Positions 25,038-34,114 of a DNA stretch of 64,000 bases are shown in pieces. How positions within the stretch are numbered: the first letter of the stretch is position 1; each line of letters starts with the position of its first letter. This DNA comes from Paenibacillaceae bacterium. Its GTDB lineage: Bacteria > Bacillota > Bacilli > Paenibacillales > Paenibacillaceae. The notes under the pieces are model-generated. The model saw only the letters and a list, made by a program, of their open reading frames with translations, was not told the origin of the DNA and searched no databases. The stretch covers positions 109,991 to 173,990 of the forward strand of contig REGQ01000065.1 of the NCBI GenBank assembly GCA_004134985.1, in the 5' to 3' direction. A program made the translations under genes and the position numbers.

Positions 25038-25082
25038 AAAAAAAGAACCACCGACCTGGATTTTTCATCCGGTTGTGGTTCC
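25038..25082 (-). terminator. terminator-like hairpin in the leader of the MocR-ddl operon
   Basis: On the minus strand GGAACCAC plus a second short arm pair with GTGGTTC, followed by seven T residues (plus-strand A run 25038-25044). A TTGACA -35 (25162-25157) with a TATTAT or TCTATT -10 lies upstream, so the hairpin would be inside the MocR transcript, about 45 bp before its start codon. No minus-strand gene lies upstream that it could terminate, which points to attenuation. Confidence 0.6.
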
Positions 25083-25180
25083 TGAAAGTCGTTAGTCCGC
25101 TATACACTTCATATTTTGGCGCAATTATCCGATAATAGAGATATCTATGCAAAATATGTCAATGATACCGATGGAGGCTT

Positions 25181-26458
25181 ATGCTTAATAACCTATCAGA
25201 CAATTCCCGCAAAGTGCTCAGTTACCTGATCGCAACGCCCATTCTTGTTTATATTCTTGGGTTTGTTTATGTCCAAGGGATGCTGGGGACAATGCTGCCC
25301 TTCTCTTGGCTCGCAGCACAGGGCATTCTGCATATTTATCCGGTCTCCCTGAATCTATATTTGTTTAATGGCATCGCGCTGTTGCTCATATTAGGTGCCC
25401 CTTTGATGGTTGCCGTTGTGAATCTTACCGGCTCCCATCTCAATCCCTACTGCCGTACGTTTATAAAGGGGATCAGGTTCGTATTAACTTATATTAAGCT
25501 TCCGCAGGCCCTGCATAACTTCTATGTAATTATATCAGTTTTTATTATCATGTGTCTCTTTTACCGTGGAATGTTCCTTCTTTCCCAAGAATTTTATATA
25601 AGGCTTGCTAGCACTTCTATGAATTATTTTTTCTATTACCTTATTATAGCGATTGTCATTTCATTTTGCTTTAAAACAATGTGGCTGGTTCCAAAAACAA
25701 AATTCCGATTTTTCCCGGATACCGTTGCCATTATACTTACAGCTCACATATTGGTCTTTATTGTCTACTTGCATGGGGCATCTATGCAAAACCATAAAAT
25801 CGAACAGTACAATCAACAAAACGGACAATTTGAGGTTGCCAAAGTCACTGACTTGGATGGTTTGACGAGCAAGCCATACTTATATATTGATTTAAATGCG
25901 GATTATTTCATCGGCTACGACCTGACGGAAGAGGTAACGAAAGTTATTCCGAAAGATGGAATGCAATCCATTGATATTTATTCCTATACGTATCCCGAAA
26001 CTCAAATTCGTCTTGTGGAGGGATTACTCGAAGACTTTGGTATTGAGCATGATATTACCAATGCGGTTCATATTATTAAATCTTATTTTGCTTATCAGCT
26101 TGATCCGCCTTCACGCGAAGCATTCAATCAGTATAAAAATCTGTTCGATTTCGAGTGGCAGATGGCCCACTTTAATGTCGCCCCGGATGTCTTGATCAAG
26201 CAAATGGGGCAGTTGACCTATCCCGATGCCGACAGCAGCGACTTCTGGGGACTCGACTTCTCTGTTCCTGACATCGAACAGCAAGATGACACTGGCAATA
26301 TCGAGAATGCAATCGTATACGTCCGTGAGTATTGGAGTATGGATCGGGTTAAAAATTGGAAATTTACTTTGACCCGTAACAAGAACTATTCGGCTTCCGC
26401 AGCGTATAACGGTTGGCAGATTAAAGATATTGTCAAATCCGAATTTATACTTAAATAG
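25181..26458 (+). CDS. uncharacterised membrane protein
   Basis: A 425-residue protein with about five or six membrane helices in the first 200 residues (15-37, 55-80, 110-132, 145-165, 178-198) and a soluble, acidic C-terminal domain of about 220 residues (YLYIDLNADYFIGYDL and so on), probably outside the membrane. I recognise no motif and cannot assign a family. It starts with GGAGG only three bases before the ATG at 25181. It is divergent from the MocR operon and ends at a hairpin terminator. Codon use is AT-richer than its neighbours, which could mean later arrival. Confidence 0.75.
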   Translation: MLNNLSDNSRKVLSYLIATPILVYILGFVYVQGMLGTMLPFSWLAAQGILHIYPVSLNLYLFNGIALLLILGAPLMVAVVNLTGSHLNPYCRTFIKGIRFVLTYIKLPQALHNFYVIISVFIIMCLFYRGMFLLSQEFYIRLASTSMNYFFYYLIIAIVISFCFKTMWLVPKTKFRFFPDTVAIILTAHILVFIVYLHGASMQNHKIEQYNQQNGQFEVAKVTDLDGLTSKPYLYIDLNADYFIGYDLTEEVTKVIPKDGMQSIDIYSYTYPETQIRLVEGLLEDFGIEHDITNAVHIIKSYFAYQLDPPSREAFNQYKNLFDFEWQMAHFNVAPDVLIKQMGQLTYPDADSSDFWGLDFSVPDIEQQDDTGNIENAIVYVREYWSMDRVKNWKFTLTRNKNYSASAAYNGWQIKDIVKSEFILK

Positions 26459-26492
26459 TAACAATGCATCGATCTTGATAGGTTAGCAAGCT

Positions 26493-26522
26493 GGCTGCCG
26501 TTGCCGCGGGAGCCGATTTTTA
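26493..26522 (+). terminator. terminator of the 25181 gene
   Basis: GGCTGCCG (26493-26500) pairs with CGCGGGAGCC (26505-26514), one mismatch, then GATTTTTATT. 35 bp after the stop. Confidence 0.6.
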
Positions 26523-26550
26523 TTGTCCAACTCCCTGTTTGCCAGCCCCA

Positions 26551-26726
26551 CGGCCACACGTTCCACTATTTATCCATTTTAGGGTACTTTTCTTGATTAT
26601 GCGGACAGGAGATCCGCTATTATCTGGGAAAAGCCTAAAAATGGGGGATATTGTGCATTTAACGGAACTAGTGTCCGCGAAAATAAATGAGAGCGGTCAC
26701 TTAACGAAATAGCGGAATCTCTGTCC
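26551..26726. repeat. four-armed interspersed element, copy B
   Basis: Arms start at 26551, 26601, 26657 and 26707 (offsets 0, 50, 106, 156), the same order and orientation as copy A. Arm 2 (GCGGACAGGAGATCCGCTAT) is identical to arm 2 of copy A, while the spacers differ. It lies between a plus-strand terminator and the operon terminator at 26891, so it is outside both transcripts. Confidence 0.8.
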
Positions 26727-26890
26727 TCCTAGCGCAGTGTGGCGTTACATTTACGGCAGTTGACTGCATGTTAGAAAATCATAAGTCGTGCTCATCACTA
26801 AATATTTTTGACGGAATGGTCATCCGCCGCTGGCATACAAACATAAGTTATTCAATCGGCCCTCTCTCTAAAAACTCTGAATTCTAGCAC

Positions 26891-26922
26891 AAAAAAGAGC
26901 GGCCAGTCTCCTTGACCGCCGC
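26891..26922 (-). terminator. terminator of the cAMP/FecR operon
   Basis: On the minus strand GCGGCGGTC pairs with GACTGGCCGC (one bulge), followed by TCTTTTTT. It lies 30 bp after the FecR-domain protein stop. Confidence 0.75.
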
Positions 26923-26951
26923 CTTTCTTCAGTTCATCCATGTTTCCCATT

Positions 26952-29471
26952 CTACACAGGCAGCATTAACCATCTGCTTTGTATTATCATGTTTACATCC
27001 CTGTAGCCTGCCGCTTTGATGGTCACAGAATAAGTATCTGCTTCTCCAGCGAACATTTCCCTGTTAAGGATCAACACCGGCCCTATATCTCCGAGGTGTC
27101 TAACAACGAAATAAAAAGACTCTGTACTAGGGATATTTACATATTCCGCTTCACGAATGACAACTTTGTATACCTTGTTGTACCATGAGGACATGCTATC
27201 CGGTTCAAGCAACAATCCATTATACACCGGATCATAGATAGCGACTCCATCCCATTCAATAGGAACACCTTCTACCCTCTTCAATCCAGTCGGTGCTGCT
27301 TTTTTCTCGAAGAACTCATCCAATCTCTCCAGATTATCAAACTCTCCAAGAAAGTTCGATTCACGGTAGTAAAATATATCCCAAGCTACCTCTACTGTTA
27401 CATTTTCATATTCCTCATCAAGCGGTTGGAACATTGCCTCCCCATCTTCCGCAGAGTTAACTATACTCAGAAGGTTAGATCTCTTCTCCTTACGCTGTGC
27501 AACGGACTCAGTTAGTGTCACACTAGGGTCATAATCAATATTTTTTATCGCTTTAACATGACCGGTAAGCTCTACACCATCCGCTGCAATGTATAAAGTT
27601 CCACTAAATTTAACACCTGGTTGCACATGTACTGTAACCCCTTCACCTTGAATTTCAAGTAACCCAGTCTCGGAAAAAACAGTCCCCTCAGCCAAAATAA
27701 TTTCAGCGTTTGGAGCATCGTTACTTACCGTTACACTTTTACTATAGGTACCTTCAAGCGTTATGGTTTCACCGCTATCGATTCGCACGAATGCATTAGA
27801 AGCCTCTCCCGTTAGACGAATTCTCGAACGATTGTTATCCCGAAGCCAAATGCCTTCCCTGTGAGTCGCCGCGCTCTCAAATGTTCCCGGTGCCACATCT
27901 TCAATGATCGTTTGCCCATTAACGGTAACGGAATTTAGCAGCTTCACGCTGCCGTTAGGCACATTCGCCAGAAACTGTTCTCCTGCAACCTCCAAATTAC
28001 GCAGCGTATACACGCCGCTGCCGCTCCCTTGAATGGTCACACCTCCCTCAACTCGCAACGGTGGCCCCGAAGCCGGGCCAAACGTTGCATTGCCGCTGCC
28101 GCTCACCGTTTCAGTGATCGGACCTTCAATCGGACCCGGACCCGGCCTGCTCAGCGGTGATTGGGAACCCGGATCAATCGGAGGGGTCCCGGGATTGTAG
28201 ACCGGCGGGGTTGGGGTTGTGACTGGCGGATTCGTCCCCTCAAGCTCCTTCTTCGCGTCCTCATATTCTTTTTGCTGCTGCTCGTTCAGCTTTTTAAGGT
28301 ATTCTTCATGCGCCTTTAATCGTGCTTCTTCCAGCGCCTTCCGGTTGGCCTCTTCAGCTAATCGCCGCTGCTCCTCCAGCTTTTTCAGCAGTGCCTCCTG
28401 CTGCTTCTTCTGCTGCTCATTGCGCTGCCGTTCCAATTCCAATTGTTTCTTCCGTGCTTCTTCGAGTTGCTTTTGCTTTAACTGTTTCTCTAGCTCGTCT
28501 TTCGTTAATTCAGCAGGTTTGGCCTGATTCAAATCGATTTTTTTATCCAGCGTTTTGTTGGCTTCATCCACAACTTTCTGAATAGCACTCTGATCTACTA
28601 TTTTGGATTTAATTGCCTCTTTAATTAGATTGGCAACCATATTATCCAAATTGCGCTGTACCCGGTCCAAATCCGCTTCCGTTTGAACACTAAGCTGCTC
28701 CCGCTCCTCAGCGGACGGATTTTTGAGTTTTTCAATCAGCGCGCTGTTCTCCTCATCGATCTGCTGCTTGCTGCGAATGAGCGCTTCGATTACGTCAGGG
28801 CTCATTTGTGCCACAAGTGAAGCCAGATCGATCGGGTACGCTCCCATATCTTCGGCAGAATCGTTCCCCAGAAGTTGCAGCATCTGTCCTGGCAAAATAA
28901 CGTGCTCGCCTTCTTCATTCTTTTGCTTGACTACGCCAACTCCTGAACCGATCATAAACTTTGCATCGCCAGTGCTCGGATCGACGGTAATAAACATCGT
29001 CGTGCCGCGCACGCCCATGACCGCTGTCGGCGTTTCCACTTCAAACTCCTCATCCTTGGCAACCAGCGAACTGGCTTTAACCCACATTGTTCCTGTCCAG
29101 ATGGTGAACTTGGATTTTTTGCTGCCGTTGCTGTCCCGAAGCTCCGAAACATACAATGAAGAATGCTCACCAATGGTCGCCTCGTCTCCACGATCCTGCA
29201 CTTTTAAGATCACACTCGATTTGGCGCCTGTTGTCAGATGATCGCCTTCGTTCAAAGGCATATTTTTATAAGCTTTAAAATAGCGTTTGCCACCGGCTTT
29301 CTTAACTTCCACTGTTCCTGATACACTCACTACGCTGGCAATACGGACCGATTTGGCATCAGCCACTGGAGTAAACGATCCCGGCAGCATCCCTAGCAGC
29401 AAACATAGCACGAGCGCGGCAGCAACCAGCCTGCCAGAACGAATTTTACTAACTTGCAAGTAGCCTTTCAT
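26952..29471 (-). CDS. secreted FecR-domain protein with coiled coil and beta-rich C-terminus
   Basis: An 839-residue exported protein. Order of parts: signal peptide (about 1-40, cleavage near ADA-KS); FecR-type domain (about 42-210, with GDHLTTGAKSSVILKV and TPTAVMGVRGTTMFITVD); a long Gln/Lys/Glu/Arg coiled coil (about 230-410); a Pro-rich linker (about 415-455); a Gly/Ser-rich beta solenoid-like part (about 460-640); and an end resembling a DUF1533-type repeat (SVTIKAAGY). FecR domains of this exported kind often accompany CHASE2 cyclases. It starts three bases after the NHL gene stop, so it is the last gene of the cyclase operon. Likely a surface ligand or scaffold for the cyclase sensor, which is inference. 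Confidence 0.82.
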   Translation of the reverse strand: MKGYLQVSKIRSGRLVAAALVLCLLLGMLPGSFTPVADAKSVRIASVVSVSGTVEVKKAGGKRYFKAYKNMPLNEGDHLTTGAKSSVILKVQDRGDEATIGEHSSLYVSELRDSNGSKKSKFTIWTGTMWVKASSLVAKDEEFEVETPTAVMGVRGTTMFITVDPSTGDAKFMIGSGVGVVKQKNEEGEHVILPGQMLQLLGNDSAEDMGAYPIDLASLVAQMSPDVIEALIRSKQQIDEENSALIEKLKNPSAEEREQLSVQTEADLDRVQRNLDNMVANLIKEAIKSKIVDQSAIQKVVDEANKTLDKKIDLNQAKPAELTKDELEKQLKQKQLEEARKKQLELERQRNEQQKKQQEALLKKLEEQRRLAEEANRKALEEARLKAHEEYLKKLNEQQQKEYEDAKKELEGTNPPVTTPTPPVYNPGTPPIDPGSQSPLSRPGPGPIEGPITETVSGSGNATFGPASGPPLRVEGGVTIQGSGSGVYTLRNLEVAGEQFLANVPNGSVKLLNSVTVNGQTIIEDVAPGTFESAATHREGIWLRDNNRSRIRLTGEASNAFVRIDSGETITLEGTYSKSVTVSNDAPNAEIILAEGTVFSETGLLEIQGEGVTVHVQPGVKFSGTLYIAADGVELTGHVKAIKNIDYDPSVTLTESVAQRKEKRSNLLSIVNSAEDGEAMFQPLDEEYENVTVEVAWDIFYYRESNFLGEFDNLERLDEFFEKKAAPTGLKRVEGVPIEWDGVAIYDPVYNGLLLEPDSMSSWYNKVYKVVIREAEYVNIPSTESFYFVVRHLGDIGPVLILNREMFAGEADTYSVTIKAAGYRDVNMIIQSRWLMLPV

Positions 29472-29474
29472 TCC

Positions 29475-31112
29475 CTATTCCTCCTTGCTGCCATGAATTG
29501 GATTACGGACAACCGCCGTTTTCGACGCTGCCAACCACTGTACATCCATCCCGATCAACTCGCTTACAGCGCGTACCGGAATATATGTCGTTCCGGACTT
29601 CACAGGCGGAATCGCATCAAGCTCGATCTTGGTCACCTTGCCCTGCTGATCTGTAATATGCGCGGAGGGTGCATTCAGGCTCAGGGCGACGGATATGCCA
29701 TCCTTTTCAAGCTTAACTTCCCTGGTTTCCGTCTCATAGGTCACTTCGTAGCCGAGCGCTTCAGCAAGCGCTCTGACCGGCGCATACGTGCGTCCTTGCT
29801 GAACGAGCGCCTTCATTTCCGACTGCTTTCCTTTGCTGCTGATGATGATGCGCGCCTCCAGATCTCCGGCAGCTCGCTCCGGCAGCTCCAGCAGCGAAAT
29901 TTGCCGGATTTTATTATTGTAGCTATCTGCCACCAAAATCGTCCCATCCTGCATGACCGCAACCGCTGAAGGAGCCTGTAGTCCATGACGCCCTTCGATG
30001 CCATCGCTCCATCCTCTAACCCCTTCCGAATTGCCGGCCACAGTGCTCACCTGTCCGTCATGCAAATAGCGGATCGCATGGTTCAAGCTGTCGGCGATCA
30101 ACAGACCGCCCTCGGAAGTGACCGCCAATCCGCGCGGATAATTGAACTTTGCCTGCAACGCAGCGCCGTCCTCAAACCCGGCTTCCGCATAAATACTGCC
30201 GTTCTCCCGTGAAAGCTTGCCGCCAGGCGCCGATCCCGCCACTGTCGATACCTTTCCTGCTGCAAAATCAATATAGCGAATCAACTGATTGCCGGTGTCG
30301 CTGACATACAGATTGCCTTTCGCATCCAGTGCCAATCCGGATGGTTCATTGAACAGCGCCTGCTCCAATTTGCCATCGCGGTATCCCCCGCTGTTGACCA
30401 GCAAACCCGGAATTACTTCCACGCCGTCGACATCCAGGGCGTTCAGTGTACTGACCTCGCCATTCGGAGCAATGCGCCGGATAAGATGATTCAAGGAATC
30501 GGCGACGTATACAACGCCTTCTTTCGTAACCGCCACATCTTGCGGATAGTAGAACTGCGCTTCACCCGCTTTGCCGTCTTTGCTGCCCAGCACGCCATTG
30601 CCTGCAAGCGTAGTTGCCTTCCCCGCTTTATCAAGCTTGCGGATGGCATGGTTGCCTGCATCAGCGACATAGATATTTCCTTGCCCGTCCGAAGCTAGGC
30701 CGCCAGGCTCATTAAAAGCCGATTCCCCAAGTGAACCATCATTAAGGGCCCCTTGTGGATTGCCAAAATTGTCTGTGAAAAACTTGACGCCACCCGCTGT
30801 GCTTACCTTGTTCTGAGCCAGTTTCCGTACTTGATGGTTCCCTGTATCACCGATATAAACCGTCCCATCTTCCATCACCAGCAACCCTTGCGGCGCACGA
30901 AAAGCGGCCGATTGCGGCGTTCCATCCGTATCCCCCGGCCGTCCTGAACCGGCAAGCGTATCAACCTCAAGCATGAACTGCCCTTTTTCTCCTTGCGCCG
31001 CTTTACTGATCGGCACAGCCCATGCTGTTGCCGGCTGCCAGGCCGACGCAGCTACCGTCAGTCCGAGAGCGAGCGCTGCCGCTTGCATGAATCGTAATCT
31101 TGCCATTTTCAA
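29475..31112 (-). CDS. secreted NHL-repeat protein with copper-amine-oxidase-like N-terminal (stalk) domain
   Basis: A 545-residue exported protein: signal peptide (about 1-32), a six-bladed NHL beta-propeller (about 45-405, with repeated GDTGNHQVRKL, VADAGNHAIRKL, VADSLNHLIRRI, VSDTGNQLIRYI and VADSYNNKIRQI blades), and a C-terminal stalk domain (about 425-540, YAPVRALAEALGYEV and YIPVRAVSELIGMDV) common on Paenibacillus surface proteins. NHL propellers bind ligands or partner proteins. GGGAGG lies upstream of the ATG. It sits between the cyclase and FecR genes and is probably co-transcribed, making a sensory surface component plausible. Confidence 0.87.
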   Translation of the reverse strand: MKMARLRFMQAAALALGLTVAASAWQPATAWAVPISKAAQGEKGQFMLEVDTLAGSGRPGDTDGTPQSAAFRAPQGLLVMEDGTVYIGDTGNHQVRKLAQNKVSTAGGVKFFTDNFGNPQGALNDGSLGESAFNEPGGLASDGQGNIYVADAGNHAIRKLDKAGKATTLAGNGVLGSKDGKAGEAQFYYPQDVAVTKEGVVYVADSLNHLIRRIAPNGEVSTLNALDVDGVEVIPGLLVNSGGYRDGKLEQALFNEPSGLALDAKGNLYVSDTGNQLIRYIDFAAGKVSTVAGSAPGGKLSRENGSIYAEAGFEDGAALQAKFNYPRGLAVTSEGGLLIADSLNHAIRYLHDGQVSTVAGNSEGVRGWSDGIEGRHGLQAPSAVAVMQDGTILVADSYNNKIRQISLLELPERAAGDLEARIIISSKGKQSEMKALVQQGRTYAPVRALAEALGYEVTYETETREVKLEKDGISVALSLNAPSAHITDQQGKVTKIELDAIPPVKSGTTYIPVRAVSELIGMDVQWLAASKTAVVRNPIHGSKEE

Positions 31113-31200
31113 GTTCCTCCCTTTTCGGTATCGAGTACAACTATTACAACTGAACAGCCAATTGGATCAATCGGCTAATGACGCTCTTTTGCAGCTAGCC

Positions 31201-32988
31201 TCAGTTATGTGGTCCAAGCACTTCAAACAACTTGACCGGAACCGTCTTGCCCTTCATCACTCTTTCCCCAATGCAATGGTATCGAAAGCGCTCCTTCGTA
31301 CGCTCATACACTTCCTCCGACACCAGAATCTGATTGGGCTGCGTGTTCGATTCGATACGTGCGGCAATATTTACGTTGTCGCCGATTGCAGTGTAGTCCA
31401 TCCGCAAGAAGGAGCCGATATTGCCGACAACGACCGGACCGGTATGAATACCAATCCCTGCACTGACTGATACCCCATACTTCTCTTCAATCGAACGCCT
31501 AACCTCAACCATAGCCTGCTGTATTTCCCATGCCGAGCGCACGGCGCAATATTCATGATCCGCTACATCAAGCGGCGCATTGAACAGAATCATCGCGGCA
31601 TCTCCGATAAACTTATCAATGGTACCTTGATTGTCCAGCGCCTTGCGTGTGATGACATCAAACATCGTATTGAGAAAATCCAGCACCTCTTCAGGCTGCA
31701 GTTTTTCGGAAAGTGTCGTAAAGCCACGAATATCGAGAAACAATATCGACAGTTCCCGATTGCTACCGCCTAGCGTAATTTCCTGCTCGCTCCGGGCAAT
31801 TTCCCGAACCAGATCGGGGGAGAGGTAGCGTCCAAATTGTTTCGTTATGTAAGCCTTCTGTCTGTTTTCATTGAAAGATTTGATCGTAATGTTTACCAGA
31901 TAAGCTAGCAAAAGCGCCATAATTGGCTCCACAATATGAAAATAAAACCCGAAGTTATAATAGAGTACATACTGGATTCCAGTCAGCAATGCAATTGCCC
32001 CCAGCGCAGCTGCTACGCTGCTAAGCGTGCGAAGACGCCAAGCGACCGTGATCATAAGCGCAAACATTAACGCAGCGGTCAGCGTTTCTACCAGTTTGCC
32101 GTTCTCTCTAACCACATCTCCCTGCAGCAGTTGATGCACGATGTTGGCATGCGCATAAACGAGCTTCATATCCGTTTCAATCGTCGTTGGTCCCGTATCG
32201 TAGCCCGCGGCGGTGAAGCCGACAAACACTAGCATATTCTCAAAATTTTCAGCCGGAAAATCCCCATTGTACACGTCAATAAAAGGCACGGTCCAAAAAT
32301 CGGAGGACATCATATTGAAATCAATTAATATTTCCGACCGCTTGTTCAAGTCAAGAAACGGCTTGAGGTCCGCTCCCCCGATTTCAGCGATTTTGTAGGC
32401 CAGAGATGGCATTGGATTGCCGTCCGGCTCACCAAGCTGCAGCCATGTTCTGCGAATGACGCCATCATTGTCAAGCCGCGCATTAATATGGGCCCGTTCG
32501 GTATGTTCGGCAAGTCGAGGGATGGGATGCGTCCATTGTTCAGGCTGAAGCAGTTCATTAGTGTCGGATGCAGCCAAAGAACGAGCAAATTCGCTTTCCA
32601 TATTGGCATAGGAGGGTAAAATAACCGTTTTGTGACGAGAAAGCGCATCAGCAAAAGCCTGATCAGCAGCTTCCTCGCTCTCTGAAGTAAACAAAATATC
32701 AAAGGCGACAACATCTGGTCCGGCAGAGGAGTCATACATATTATCAAGCAGAGTGGCGTACATATCGCGGGTCCATGTATTGAAAGAACCAAGCTCTTGG
32801 AGCGTTTTCTCGTCAATTGCCACAATTAGCAGGCGCTCATCCGGCATCTGTGTCTTCGCTTGCGACATATGGTATCCGAGTAGCGAACGGTCCAGCGGCA
32901 GCATCCACGAAAACGCCATCATGAAAATCAGCAGCACAAATACTGCCAAATTGCCGAGCAGCGCGATCTTTCTAACTTTTTTTCTCAT
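31201..32988 (-). CDS. CHASE2-domain class III adenylate cyclase
   Basis: A 595-residue membrane enzyme: one N-terminal helix, an extracellular CHASE2 sensor (about 40-300, starting PLDRSLLGYHM), three membrane helices (about 300-385), and a class III cyclase domain (about 425-590). Catalytic features are complete: metal Asp in LFLDIRGFT and FIGDAAMILF, the adenine-specifying Lys in DKFIGD, and the Asn/Arg of VNIAARIES. It should make cAMP in response to an outside signal. It lies 90 bp after a Crp-type regulator and 88 bp before two exported proteins, which together look like a closed signalling unit. The ribosome site is weak. cGMP production is less likely given the Lys/Asp pair. Confidence 0.9.
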   Translation of the reverse strand: MRKKVRKIALLGNLAVFVLLIFMMAFSWMLPLDRSLLGYHMSQAKTQMPDERLLIVAIDEKTLQELGSFNTWTRDMYATLLDNMYDSSAGPDVVAFDILFTSESEEAADQAFADALSRHKTVILPSYANMESEFARSLAASDTNELLQPEQWTHPIPRLAEHTERAHINARLDNDGVIRRTWLQLGEPDGNPMPSLAYKIAEIGGADLKPFLDLNKRSEILIDFNMMSSDFWTVPFIDVYNGDFPAENFENMLVFVGFTAAGYDTGPTTIETDMKLVYAHANIVHQLLQGDVVRENGKLVETLTAALMFALMITVAWRLRTLSSVAAALGAIALLTGIQYVLYYNFGFYFHIVEPIMALLLAYLVNITIKSFNENRQKAYITKQFGRYLSPDLVREIARSEQEITLGGSNRELSILFLDIRGFTTLSEKLQPEEVLDFLNTMFDVITRKALDNQGTIDKFIGDAAMILFNAPLDVADHEYCAVRSAWEIQQAMVEVRRSIEEKYGVSVSAGIGIHTGPVVVGNIGSFLRMDYTAIGDNVNIAARIESNTQPNQILVSEEVYERTKERFRYHCIGERVMKGKTVPVKLFEVLGPHN

Positions 32989-33078
32989 CGTGCACCATCT
33001 TTCCGTCCCGCCCTATGCTTTCCAGTCATTTTACCATAGCTCACCTTATAAATATGTGATACAGCTTACAAAACGACA

Positions 33079-33753
33079 TTAAGTTATCGCGGCGGCGGAC
33101 TTTAATGCCCCCAGATCACTAACAATAATTTGCCGGTTTACAATTTCGATTTGGCCTTTGTTTTGCATTTCTGACAAGATTTTGGTAACGGTTTCTCTCG
33201 ACGTTGCCGTCATATCTGCAATTTGGTTATGGGTAAGCTTCGGACGAACGACTTGTTTCCCTTTATGATCTTCCAGCAGCCGGATTAAGAGGCGCGCAAT
33301 TCGTGGATAAGCGGAATTCATCGCCAAATCGGCAATCAATTCATTGGCCCTGCGCAGCCGTTCCAGAGTGGTGTTTAATATTTTGATGAAAATATCCGGA
33401 CTCTTGGCAAGCAAATACAAGAAATCATCACGTTTCAGTATGTATACCGTTGTCTTCTCCAATGTATTGGCAGATGCCGAACGAACATGATTATCACCAA
33501 ACATAGCCATTTCACCAAAGAAATCGCCTTCATTGAAGAGAGCAAGTATAATCTCACGGCTGTCTTCCTGACGATAAATTTTGACTGCACCTGAGCGAAT
33601 AATAAACAGCTCGTTGCCCTCTTCCTTCTCCCAAAACAAGGTGCTGCCTTTTTGATAGTTTTTGATGGTCAGCATGGTCGAGATTTCACTCAATTCCTGC
33701 TCGGTTAACGTTTCAAACAGCGGGAGCCTCTGCAAAAAAGCTAGATCTGTCAT
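33079..33753 (-). CDS. Crp/Fnr-family regulator with intact cyclic-nucleotide pocket
   Basis: A 224-residue regulator: cyclic-nucleotide-binding domain (about 10-125), dimer helix, and Crp helix-turn-helix (about 168-215, NQIADMTATSRETVTKILSEM). The phosphate-binding cassette GEMAMFGDNHVRSASA keeps the Gly-Glu and Arg-Ser pair that contacts the cAMP phosphate in E. coli CRP, whereas many Bacillota Crp homologues have lost it. No FNR cysteines are present. Its position just upstream of an adenylate cyclase makes cAMP the probable ligand. I start at 33753 (GGGGAG eight bases upstream); the frame is open to 33780. Confidence 0.88.
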   Translation of the reverse strand: MTDLAFLQRLPLFETLTEQELSEISTMLTIKNYQKGSTLFWEKEEGNELFIIRSGAVKIYRQEDSREIILALFNEGDFFGEMAMFGDNHVRSASANTLEKTTVYILKRDDFLYLLAKSPDIFIKILNTTLERLRRANELIADLAMNSAYPRIARLLIRLLEDHKGKQVVRPKLTHNQIADMTATSRETVTKILSEMQNKGQIEIVNRQIIVSDLGALKSAAAIT

Positions 33754-33796
33754 CAGTGAATCTCCCCTCGCCAATTGCAATAGTCAATTTCTACTA

Positions 33797-33812
33797 TGTA
33801 TTATACCATACA
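33797..33812 (-). promoter_or_regulatory. Crp-type palindrome over the promoter of the crp-cyclase operon
   Basis: TGTATTATACCATACA (33797-33812) is TGTAT-N6-ATACA, the half-site spacing of Crp/Fnr operators. It covers an extended -10 promoter (TGGTATAAT on the minus strand, TATAAT at 33805-33800), about 45 bp upstream of the start. Autorepression is the likely reading. Confidence 0.6.
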
Positions 33813-33874
33813 AGCAATTTAGGAGGGATATTCCGCAGAAAAAATTGTATAAAAAACGGTTAAATTGCAGAAAT

Positions 33875-33994
33875 ATGAGGATTGATGGAAGGTATCTGAA
33901 ATTGAGTTTCTGTTATGAGGGATTGATGAAAGGTATCCAGAATTGAGTTTCTGTTATGAGGACTGATGGAAGGTATCCAAAATTGAGTTTCTGA
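33875..33994. repeat. three tandem 40-41 bp repeats
   Basis: Units begin at 33875, 33915 and 33956, each ATGAGG...TTGATG.AAGGTATC...AATTGAGTTTCTG. About 90% identical. They lie just upstream of the crp promoter. Not coding. Confidence 0.8.
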
Positions 33995-34114
33995 CTGGCC
34001 GCAAGATTGAATTGGCTAGACCCTATCTTCGTTCTAAGAGGAGACTCTACTGGATGGGAATCGGGATTGGGATTGGAGATCGGATGGGGATCCGAACGGG
34101 AAGAGGGGGACTAT

